Source: Luidia sarsii (Eukaryota; Echinodermata; Asteroidea; Paxillosida; Luidiidae). Taken from it: a stretch of 64,000 nt of DNA. The stretch spans positions 6,200,621 through 6,264,620 of the forward strand of contig OX465117.1 of assembly GCA_949987565.1 (NCBI GenBank). The letters run 5' to 3'. Of the stretch, positions 10,627 through 21,900 are shown piece after piece. Each line of letters starts with the position of its first letter. Position 1 is the stretch's first letter. Made by a program: the position numbers and the translations under genes. The notes beneath the pieces were generated by a model. That model did no database searches. It was not told where the DNA came from and worked only from the letters and a program-made list of their open reading frames with translations.

Positions 10627-12705
10627 CATCATACTATGTTCGATTTCAGATTTTTCAACGCTGATGCATAGGTGTTCTCCAGGTCTGTTAGCAGGCTAAG
10701 TTTTAGCTTTGGCAAGTGAATAATGAATGAGATATTAACGAGCAAAGTGTATTTTTCTTTGCAGTTTCTTTCCGCCGACTGACTGTTGGGTACTGCTGTA
10801 TGCACACACAAGCTGCCTACCTGACAGAGGTTGGTTCTCTTTGCTTGATCATCAAATCATCATACTATGTTCGATTTAAGATTTTTCAAAGTTGATGCAT
10901 AGGTGTTCTCCAGGTCTGTTAGCAGGCTAAGTTTTAGCTTTGTCAAGTGAATAATGAATGAGATATTAACGAGCAAAGTGTATTTTTCTTTGCAGTTTCT
11001 CTCTGCCGACTGACTGTTGTGTACTGCTGTATGCACACACAAGCTGCCTAGCTGACAGAGGTTGGTTCTCTTTGCTTGATCATCAAATCATCATACTGTG
11101 TTCGATTTCAGATTTTTCAAAGCTGATGCATAGGTGTTCTCCAGGTCTGTTAGCTGGCTAAGTTTTAGCTTTGTCAAGTGATTAATGAATGAGATATTAA
11201 CGAGCAAAGTGTATTTTTCTTTACAGTTGCTCTCCGCCGTCTGACTGTTGTTTACTGCTGTATGCACACACAAGCTGCCTAGCTGACAGAGGTTGGTTCT
11301 CTTTGCTTGATCATCAAATCATCATACTATGTTCGATTTCAGATTTTTCAACGCTGATGCATAGGTGTTCTCCAGGTCTGTTAGCAGGCTAAGTTTTAGC
11401 TTTGTCAAGTGAATAATGAATGAGATATTAACGAGCAAAGTGTATTTTTCTTTGCAGTTTCTTTCCGCCGACTGACTGTTGGGTACTGCTGTATGCACAC
11501 ACAAGCTGCCTACCTGACAGAGGTTGGTTCTCTTTGCTTGATCATCAAATCATCATACTATGTTCGATTTAAGATTTTTCAAAGCTGATGCATAGGTGTT
11601 CTCCAGGTCTGTTAGCAGGCTAAGTTTTAGCTTTGTCAAGTGAATAATGAATGAGATATTAACGAGCAAAGTGTATTTTTCTTTGCAGTTTCTCTCCGCG
11701 GACTGACTGTTGGGTACTGCTGTATGCACACACAAGCTGCCTACCTGACAGAGGTTGGTTCTCTTTGCTTGATCATCAAATCATCATACTATGTTCGATT
11801 TAAGATTTTTCAAAACTGATGCATAGGTGTTCTCCAGGTCTCTTAGCAGGCTAAGTTTTAGCTTTGTCAAGTGAATAATGATTGAGATATTAACGAGTAA
11901 AGTGTATTTTTCTTTGCAGTTTCTCTCCGCGGACTGACTGTTGGGTACTGCTGTATGCACACACAAGCTGCCTACCTGACAGAGGTTGGTTCTCTTTGCT
12001 TGATCATCAAATCATCATACTATGTTCGATTTAAGATTTTTCAAAGCTGATGCATAGGTGTTCTCCAGGTTTGTTAGCAGGCTAAGTTTTAGCTTTGTCA
12101 AGTGAATAATGAATGAGATATTAACGAGCAAAGTGTATTTTTCTTTACAGTTGCTCTCCGCCGTCTGACTGTTGTGTACTGCTGTATGCACACACAAGCT
12201 GCCTAGCTGACAGAGGTTGGTTCTCTTTGCTTGATCATCAAATCATCATACTATGTTCGATTTCAGATTTTTCAAAGCTGATGCATAGGTGTTCTCCAGG
12301 TCAGTTAGCAGGCTAAGTTTTAGCTTTGTCAAGTGAATAATGAATGAGATATTAACGAGCAAAGTGTATTTTTCTTTACAGTTGCTCTCCGCCGACTGAC
12401 TGTTGTGTACTGCTGTATGCACACACAAGCTGCCTAGCTGACAGAGGTTGGTTCTCTTTGCTTGATCATAAAATCATCATACTATGTTCGATTTCAGATT
12501 TTTCAACGCTGATGCATAGGTGTTCTCCAGGTCTGTTAGCAGGCTAAGTTTTAGCTTTGTCAAGTGAATAATGAATGAGATATTAACGAGCAAAGTGTAT
12601 TTTTCTTTGCAGTTTCTTTCCGCCGACTGACTGTTGGGTACTGCTGTATGCACACACAAGCTGCCTACCTGACAGAGGTTGGTTCTCTTTGCTTGATCAT
12701 CAAAT
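10627..12705. repeat. Region A HOR unit, first nine monomers of a third copy
   Basis: M47-M55 follow the 11-monomer order through the CAACGCT monomer. The expected GTCTCTT and GTCAGTT monomers then fail to appear. Instead M56 is a CCGCGG-type monomer and M57 is the CAAAACTTATG type. This is where the regular 2541-bp period stops. Confidence 0.85.
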
Positions 12706-15700
12706 CATCATACTATGTTCGATTTAAGATTTTTCAAAGCTGATGCATAGGTGTTCTCCAGGTCTGTTAGCAGGCTAAGTTTTAGCTTTGTCAAGTGAAT
12801 AATGAATGAGATATTAACGAGCAAAGTGTATTTTTCTTTGCAGTTTCTCTCCGCGGACTGACTGTTGGGTACTGCTGTATGCACACACAAGCTGCCTACC
12901 TGACAGAGGTTGGTTCTCTTTGCTTGATCATCAAATCATCATACTATGTTCGATTTAAGATTTTTCAAAACTTATGCATAGGTGTTCTCCAGGTCTCTTA
13001 GCAGGCTAAGTTTTAGCTTTGTCAAGTGAATAATGAATGAGATATTAACGAGCAAAGTGTATTTTTCTTTACAGTTGCTCTCCGCCGTCTGACTGTTGTG
13101 TACTGCTGTATGCACACACAAGCTGCCTAGCTGACAGAGGTTGGTTCTCTTTGCTTGATCATCAAATCATCATACTATGTTCGATTTCAGATTTTTCAAA
13201 GCTGATGCATAGGTGTTCTCCAGGTCAGTTAGCAGGCTAAGTTTTAGCTTTGTCAAGTGAATAATGAATGAGATATTAACGAGCAAAGTGTATTTTTCTT
13301 TACAGTTGCTCTCCGCCGTCTGACTGTTGTGTACTGCTGTATGCACACACAAGCTGCCTAGCTGACAGAGGTTGGTTCTCTTTGCTTGATCATCAAATCA
13401 TCATACTATGTTCGATTTCAGATTTTTCAAAGCTGATGCATAGGTGTTCTCCAGGTCTGTTAGCAGGCTAAGTTTTAGCTTTGTCAAGTGAATAATGAAT
13501 GAGATATTAACGAGCAAAGTGTATTTTTCTTTACAGTTGCTCTCCGCCGTCTGACTGTTGTGTACTGCTGTATGCACACACAAGCTGCCTAGCTGACAGA
13601 GGTTGGTTCTCTTTGCTTGATCATCAAATCATCATACTATGTTCGATTTCAGATTTTTCAAAGCTGATGCATAGGTGTTCTCCAGGTTTGTTAGCAGGCT
13701 AAGTTTTAGCTTTGTCAAGTGAATAATGAATGAGATATTAACGAGCAAAGTGTATTTTTCTTTACAGTTGCTCTCCGCCGTCTGACTGTTGTGTACTGCT
13801 GTATGCACACACAAGCTGCCTAGCTGACAGAGGTTGGTTCTCTTTGCTTGATCATCAAATCATCATACTATGTTCGATTTCAGATTTTTCAAAGCTGATG
13901 CATAGGTGTTCTCCAGGTCAGTTAGCAGGCTAAGTTTTAGCTTTGTCAAGTGAATAATGAATGAGATATTAACGAGCAAAGTGTATTTTTCTTTACAGTT
14001 GCTCTCCGCCGACTGACTGTTGTGTACTGCTGTATGCACACACAAGCTGCCTAGCTGACAGAGGTTGGTTCTCTTTGCTTGATCATAAAATCATCATACT
14101 ATGTTCGATTTCAGATTTTTCAACGCTGATGCATAGGTGTTCTCCAGGTCTGTTAGCAGGCTAAGTTTTAGCTTTGTCAAGTGAATAATGAATGAGATAT
14201 TAACGAGCAAAGTGTATTTTTCTTTGCAGTTTCTTTCCGCCGACTGACTGTTGGGTACTGCTGTATGCACACACAAGCTGCCTACCTGACAGAGGTTGGT
14301 TCTCTTTGCTTGATCATAAAATCATCATACTATGTTCGATTTCAGATTTTCCAAAGCTGATGCATAGGTGTTCTCCAGGTCTGTTAGCAGGCTAAGTTTT
14401 AGCTTTGTCAAGTGAATAATGAATGAGATATTATCGAGCAAAGTGTATTTTTCTTTGCAGTTTCTTTCCGCCGACTGACTGTTGTGTACTGCTGTATGCA
14501 CACACAAGCTGCCTAGCTGACAGAGGTTGGTTCTCTTTGCTTGATCATAAAATCATCATACTATGTTCGATTTCAGATTTTTCAACGCTGATGCATAGGT
14601 GTTCTCCAGGTCTGTTAGCAGGCTAAGTTTTAGCTTTGTCAAGTGAATAATGAATGAGATATCAACGAGCAAAGTGTATTTTTCTTTGCAGTTTCTTTCC
14701 GCCGACTGACTGTTGGGTACTGCTGTATGCACACACAAGCTGCCTACCTGACAGAGGTTGGTTCTCTTTGCTTGATCATCAAATCATCATACTATGTTCG
14801 ATTTAAGATTTTTCAAAGCTGATGCATAGGTGTTCTCCAGGTCAGTTAGCAGGCTAAGTTTTAGCTTTGTCAAGTGAATAATGAATGAGATATTAACGAG
14901 CAAAGTGTATTTTTCTTTACAGTTGCTCTCCGCCGTCTGACTGTTGTGTACTGCTGTATGCACACACAAGCTGCCTAGCTGACAGAGGTTGGTTCTCTTT
15001 GCTTGATCATCAAATCATCATACTATGTTCGATTTCAGATTTTTCAAAGCTGATGCATAGGTGTTCTCCAGGTCTGTTAGCAGGCTAAGTTTTAGCTTTG
15101 TCAAGTGAATAATTAATGAGATATTAACGAGCAAAGTGTATTTTTCTTTACAGTTGCTCTCCGCCGTCTGACTGTTGTGTACTGCTGTATGCACACACAA
15201 GCTGCCTAGCTGACAGAGGTTGGTTCTCTTTGCTTGATCATCAAATCATCATACTATGTTCGATTTCAGATTTTTCAAAGCTGATGCATAGGTGTTCTCC
15301 AGGTCAGTTAGCAGGCTAAGTTTTAGCTTTGTCAAGTGAATAATGAATGAGATATTAACGAGCAAAGTGTATTTTTCTTTACAGTTGCTCTCCGCCGACT
15401 GACTGTTGTGTACTGCTGTATGCACACACAAGCTGCCTAGCTGACAGAGGTTGGTTCTCTTTGCTTGATCATAAAATCATCATACTATGTTCGATTTCAG
15501 ATTTTTCAACGCTGATGCATAGGTGTTCTCCAGGTCTGTTAGCAGGCTAAGTTTTAGCTTTGTCAAGTGAATAATGAATGAGATATTAACGAGCAAAGTG
15601 TATTTTTCTTTGCAGTTTCTTTCCGCCGACTGACTGTTGGGTACTGCTGTATGCACACACAAGCTGCCTACCTGACAGAGGTTGGTTCTCTTTGCTTGAT

Positions 15701-16401
15701 CATAAAATCATCATACTATGTTCGATTTCAGATTTTCCAAAGCTGATGCATAGGTGTTCTCCAGGTCTGTTAGCAGGCTAAGTTTTAGCTTTGTCAAGTG
15801 AATAATGAATGAGATATTATCGAGCAAAGTGTATTTTTCTTTGCAGTTTCTTTCCGCCGACTGACTGTTGTGTACTGCTGTATGCACACACAAGCTGCCT
15901 AGCTGACAGAGGTTGGTTCTCTTTGCTTGATCATAAAATCATCATACTATGTTCGATTTCAGATTTTTCAACGCTGATGCATAGGTGTTCTCCAGGTCTG
16001 TTAGCAGGCTAAGTTTTAGCTTTGTCAAGTGAATAATGAATGAGATATCAACGAGCAAAGTGTATTTTTCTTTGCAGTTTCTTTCCGCCGACTGACTGTT
16101 GGGTACTGCTGTATGCACACACAAGCTGCCTACCTGACAGAGGTTGGTTCTCTTTGCTTGATCATCAAATCATCATACTATGTTCGATTTAAGATTTTTC
16201 AAAGCTGATGCATAGGTGTTCTCCAGGTCTGTTAGCAGGCTAAGTTTTAGCTTTGTCAAGTGAATAATGAATGAGATATTAACGAGCAAAGTGTATTTTT
16301 CTTTGCAGTTTCTCTCCGCGGACTGACTGTTGGGTACTGCTGTATGCACACACAAGCTGCCTACCTGACAGAGGTTGGTTCTCTTTGCTTGATCATAAAA
16401 T
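12706..16401. repeat. Region B, shuffled monomers with a 1386-bp duplication
   Basis: After the regular HOR stops, monomer types appear in new combinations. M61-M64 (13861-14784) are repeated as M67-M70 (15247-16170), offset exactly 1386 bp or six monomers. Both copies share private changes: GATTTTCCAAAG near 14345 and 15731, ATTATCG near 14432 and 15818, and GATATCAAC (a new EcoRV site) near 14659 and 16045. The monomers between the copies (M65, M66) are not matched by M59 and M60, so the duplicated part is smaller than its period. Confidence 0.85.
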
Positions 16402-18480
16402 CATCATACTATGTTCGATTTCAGATTTTTCAACGCTGATGCATAGGTGTTCTCCAGGTCTGTTAGCAGGCTAAGTTTTAGCTTTGTCAAGTGAATAATG
16501 AATGAGATATTAACGAGCAAAGTGTATTTTTCTTTGCAGTTTCTCTCCGCGGACTGACTGTTGGGTACTGCTGTATGCACACACAAGCTGCCTACCTGAC
16601 AGAGGTTGGTTCTCTTTGCTTGATCATCAAATCATCATACTGTGTTCGATTTCAGATTTTTCAAAGCTGATGCATAGGTGTTCTCCAGGTCTGTTAGCTG
16701 GCTAAGTTTTAGCTTTGTCAAGTGATTAATGAATGAGATATTAACGAGCAAAGTGTATTTTTCTTTACAGTTGCTCTCCGCCGTCTGACTGTTGTGTACT
16801 GCTGTATGCACACACAAGCTGCCTAGCTGACAGAGGTTGGTTCTCTTTGCTTGATCATCAAATCATCATACTATGTTCGATTTAAGATTTTTCAAAGCTG
16901 ATGCATAGGTGTTCTCCAGGTCAGTTAGCAGGCTAAGTTTTAGCTTTGTCAAGTGAATAATGAATGAGATATTAACGAGCAAAGTGTATTTTTCTTTACA
17001 GTTGCTCTCCGCCGTCTGACTGTTGTGTACTGCTGTATGCACACACAAGCTGCCTAGCTGACAGAGGTTGGTTCTCTTTGCTTGATCATCAAATCATCAT
17101 ACTATGTTCGATTTCAGATTTTTCAAAGCTGATGCATAGGTGTTCTCCAGGTCTGTTAGCAGGCTAAGTTTAAGCTTTGTCAAGTGAATAATGAATGAGA
17201 TATTAACGAGCAAAGTGTATTTTTCTTTACAGTTGCTCTCCGCCGTCTGACTGTTGTGTACTGCTGTATGCACACACAAGCTGCCTAGCTGACAGAGGTT
17301 GGTTCTCTTTGCTTGATCATCAAATCATCATACTATGTTCGATTTCAGATTTTTCAAAGCTGATGCATAGGTGTTCTCCAGGTCAGTTAGCAGGCTAAGT
17401 TTTAGCTTTGTCAAGTGAATAATGAATGAGATATTAACGAGCAAAGTGTATTTTTCTTTGCAGTTTCTTTCCGCCGACTGACTGTTGGGTACTGCTGTAT
17501 GCACACACAAGCTGCCTACCTGACAGAGGTTGGTTCTCTTTGCTTGATCATAAAATCATCATACTATGTTCGATTTCAGATTTTTCAAAGCTGATGCATA
17601 GGTGTTCTCCAGGTCTGTTAGCAGGCTAAGTTTTAGCTTTGTCAAGTGAATAATGAATGAGATATTATCGAGCAAAGTGTATTTTTCTTTGCAGTTTCTT
17701 TCCGCCGACTGACTGTTGGGTACTGCTGTATGCACACACAAGCTGCCTACCTGACAGAGGTTGGTTCTCTTTGCTTGATCATCAAATCATCATACTATGT
17801 TCGATTTAAGATTTTTCAAAGCTGATGCATAGGTGTTCTCCAGGTCTGTTAGCAGGCTAAGTTTTAGCTTTGTCAAGTGAATAATGAATGAGATATTAAC
17901 GAGCAAAGTGTATTTTTCTTTGCAGTTTCTCTCCGCGGACTGACTGTTGGGTACTGCTGTATGCACACACAAGCTGCCTACCTGACAGAGGTTGGTTCTC
18001 TTTGCTTGATCATAAAATCATCATACTATGTTCGATTTCAGATTTTTCAACGCTGATGCATAGGTGTTCTCCAGGTCTGTTAGCAGGCTAAGTTTTAGCT
18101 TTGTCAAGTGAATAATGAATGAGATATTAACGAGCAAAGTGTATTTTTCTTTGCAGTTTCTCTCCGCGGACTGACTGTTGGGTACTGCTGTATGCACACA
18201 CAAGCTGCCTACCTGACAGAGGTTGGTTCTCTTTGCTTGATCATCAAATCATCATACTATGTTCGATTTAAGATTTTTCAAAACTTATGCATAGGTGTTC
18301 TCCAGGTCTCTTAGCAGGCTAAGTTTTAGCTTTGTCAAGTGAATAATGAATGAGATATTAACGAGCAAAGTGTATTTTTCTTTACAGTTGCTCTCCGCCG
18401 TCTGACTGTTGTGTACTGCTGTATGCACACACAAGCTGCCTAGCTGACAGAGGTTGGTTCTCTTTGCTTGATCATCAAAT
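16402..18480. repeat. Region B nine-monomer segment related to 31879-33957
   Basis: M72-M80 contain CAACGCT with CCGCGG, CATACTGTG with GATTAATG, a GTCAGTT monomer, a monomer with TTTAAGCTTTG (which creates AAGCTT), the ATTATCG monomer, and end in CAAAACTTATG. The same order occurs at 31879-33957. The two are not co-linear throughout: M76 here fuses two monomers that are separate there, and M79 has no counterpart there, so total length is unchanged by compensating gain and loss. Confidence 0.8.
17326..17556. repeat. Chimeric monomer M76
   Basis: The left part has TTTCAG, CAAAGCT and GTCAGTT. The right part has TTTGCAGTTTCTTTCC and GGGTACT. In the related segment at 31879-33957 these signatures belong to two successive monomers, M143 and M144. 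M76 is therefore a likely unequal-crossover product with a joint between GTCAGTT and TTTGCAG. Confidence 0.75.
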
Positions 18481-18942
18481 CATCATACTATGTTCGATTT
18501 CAGATTTTTCAAAGCTGATGCATAGGTGTTCTCCAGGTCAGTTAGCAGGCTAAGTTTTAGCTTTGTCAAGTGATTAATGAATGAGATATTAACGAGCAAA
18601 GTGTATTTTTCTTTACAGTTGCTCTCCGCCGTCTGACTGTTGTGTACTGCTGTATGCACACACAAGCTGCCTAGCTGACAGAGGTTGGTTCTCTTTGCTT
18701 GATCATCAAATCATCATACTATGTTCGATTTCAGATTTTTCAAAGCTGATGCATAGGTGTTCTCCAGGTCAGTTAGCAGGCTAAGTTTTAGCTTTGTCAA
18801 GTGAATAATGAATGAGATATTAACGAGCAAAGTGTATTTTTCTTTACAGTTGCTCTCCGCCGACTGACTGTTGTGTACTGCTGTATGCACACACAAGCTG
18901 CCTAGCTGACAGAGGTTGGTTCTCTTTGCTTGATCATAAAAT
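18481..18942. repeat. Region B, last two monomers before the 6-kb block (M81-M82)
   Basis: M81 combines GTCAGTT with GATTAATG, a combination not seen in region A. M82 is a GTCAGTT / CCGACTG monomer ending in the CATAAAATC variant. It sits directly left of the GTGCTCTCC monomer that opens the 6-kb block. Confidence 0.75.
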
Positions 18943-21900
18943 CATCATACTATGTTCGATTTCAGATTTTTCAACGCTGATGCATAGGTGCTCTCCAGGT
19001 CTGTTAGCAGGCTAAGTTTTAGCTTTGTCAAGTGAATAATGAATGAGATATTAACGAGCAAAGTGTATTTTTCTTTGCAGTTTCTTTCCGCCGACTGACT
19101 GTTGGGTACTGCTGTATGCACACACAAGCTGCCTACCTGACAGAGGTTGGTTCTCTTTGCTTGATCATCAAATCATCATACTATGTTCGATTTAAGATTT
19201 TTCAAAGCTGATGCATAGGTGTTCTCCAGGTCTGTTTGCAGGCTAAGTTTTAGCTTTGTCATGAGAATAATGAATGAGATATTAACGAGCAAAGTATATT
19301 TTTCTTTGCAGGTGCTCGCCGCCGTCTAACTGTTGTGTACTGCTGTATGCACACACAAGCTGCCTAGCTGACAGAGGTTGGTTCTCTTTGCTTGATCATC
19401 AAATCATCATACTATGTTCGATTTAAGATTTTTCAAAGCTGATGCATAGGTGTTCACCAGGTCTGTTAGCAGGCTAAGTTTTAGCTTTGTCAAGTGAATA
19501 ATGATTGAGATATTAACGAGTAAAGTGTATTTTTCTTTACAGTTGCTCTCCGCCGTCTGACTGTTGTGTACTGCTGTATGCACACACAAGCTGCCTAGCT
19601 GACAGAGGTTGGTTCTCTTTGCTTGATCATCAAATCATCATACTATGCTCGATTTCAGATTTTTCAAGACTGATGCATAGGTGTTCTCCAGGTCTGTTAG
19701 CAGGCTAAGTTTTAGCTTTGTCAAGTGAATAATGAATGAGATATTAACGAGCAAAGTGTATTTTTCTTTGCAGTTTCTCCCCGCCGACTGACTGTTGTGT
19801 ACTGCTGTATGCACACACAAGCTGCCTAGCTGACAGAGGTTGGTTATCTTTGCTTGATCATCAAATCATCATACTATGTTCGATTTAAGATTTTTCAAAG
19901 CTGATGCATAGGTGTTCTCCAGGTCTGTTTGCAGGCTAAGTTTTAGCTTTGTCATGAGAATAATGAATGAGATATTAACGAGCAAAGTATATTTTTCTTT
20001 GCAGGTGCTCGCCGCCGTCTAACTGTTGTGTACTGCTGTATGCACACACAAGCTGCCTAGCTGACAGAGGTTGGTTCTCTTTGCTTGATCATCAAATCAT
20101 CATACTATGTTTGATTTAAGATTTTTCAAAGCTGATGCATAGGTGTGCACCAGGTCTGTTAGCAGGCTAAGTTTTAGCTTTGTCAAGTGAATAATGATTG
20201 AGATATTAACGAGTAAAGTGTATTTTTCTTTGCAGTTTCTCTCCGCGGACTGACTGTTGGGTACTGCTGTATGCACACACAAGCTGCCTACCTGACAGAG
20301 GTTGGTTCTCTTTGCTTGATCATCAAATCATCATACTATGTTCGATTTAAGATTTTTCAAAGCTGATGCATAGGTGTTCTCCAGGTTTGTTAGCAGGCTA
20401 AGTTTTAGCTTTGTCAAGTGAATAATGAATGAGATATTAACGAGCAAAGTGTATTTTTCTTTACAGTTGCTCTCCGCCGTCTGACTGTTGTGTACTGCTG
20501 TATGCACACACAAGCTGCCTAGCTGACAGAGGTTGGTTCTCTTTGCTTGATCATCAAATCATCATACTATGTTCGATTTCAGATTTTTCAAAGCTGATGC
20601 ATAGGTGTTCTCCAGGTCAGTTAGCAGGCTAAGTTTTAGCTTTGTCAAGTGAATAATGAATGAGATATTAACGAGCAAAGTGTATTTTTCTTTACAGTTG
20701 CTCTCCGCCGACTGACTGTTGTGTACTGCTGTATGCACACACAAGCTGCCTAGCTGACAGACGTTGGTTCTCTTTGCTTGATCATAAAATCATCATACTA
20801 TGTTCGATTTCAGATTTTTCAACGCTGATGCATAGGTGTTCTCCAGGTCTGTTAGCAGGCTAAGTTTTAGCTTTGTCAAGTGAATAATGAATGAGATATT
20901 AACGAGCAAAGTGTATTTTTCTTTGCAGTTTCTTTCCGCCGACTGACTGTTGGGTACTGCTGTATGCACACACAAGCTGCCTACCTGACAGAGGTTGGTT
21001 CTCTTTGCTTGATCATCAAATCATCATACTATGTTCGATTTAAGATTTTTCAAAGCTGATGCATAGGTGTTCTCCAGGTCTGTTTGCAGGCTAAGTTTTA
21101 GCTTTGTCATGAGAATAATGAATGAGATATTAACGAGCAAAGTATATTTTTCTTTGCAGGTGCTCGCCGCCGTCTAACTGTTGTGTACTGCTGTATGCAC
21201 ACACAAGCTGCCTAGCTGACAGAGGTTGGTTCTCTTTGCTTGATCATCAAATCATCATACTATGTTCGATTTAAGATTTTTCAAAGCTGATGCATAGGTG
21301 TTCACCAGGTCTGTTAGCAGGCTAAGTTTTAGCTTTGTCAAGTGAATAATGATTGAGATATTAACGAGTAAAGTGTATTTTTCTTTGCAGTTTCTCTCCG
21401 CGGACTGACTGTTGGGTACTGCTGTATGCACACACAAGCTGCCTACCTGACAGAGGTTGGTTCTCTTTGCTTGATCATCAAATCATCATACTATGTTCGA
21501 TTTAAGATTTTTCAAAGCTGATGCATAGGTGTTCTCCAGGTTTGTTAGCAGGCTAAGTTTTAGCTTTGTCAAGTGAATAATGAATGAGATATTAACGAGC
21601 AAAGTGTATTTTTCTTTACAGTTGCTCTCCGCCGTCTGACTGTTGTGTACTGCTGTATGCACACACAAGCTGCCTAGCTGACAGAGGTTGGTTCTCTTTG
21701 CTTGATCATCAAATCATCATACTATGTTCGATTTCAGATTTTTCAAAGCTGATGCATAGGTGTTCTCCAGGTCAGTTAGCAGGCTATGTTTTAGCTTTGT
21801 CAAGTGAATAATGAATGAGATATTAACGAGCAAAGTGTATTTTTCTTTACAGTTGCTCTCCGCCGACTGACTGTTGTGTACTGCTGTATGCACACACAAG

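Noticed and set aside
14423..14626. 67-codon forward ORF (also 15809-16012, 51614-51817, 61546-61749)
   Set aside because: It exists only where one substitution removes a TAA in TATTAAC. It crosses a monomer border, and its content is monomer sequence in another frame. No coding evidence.
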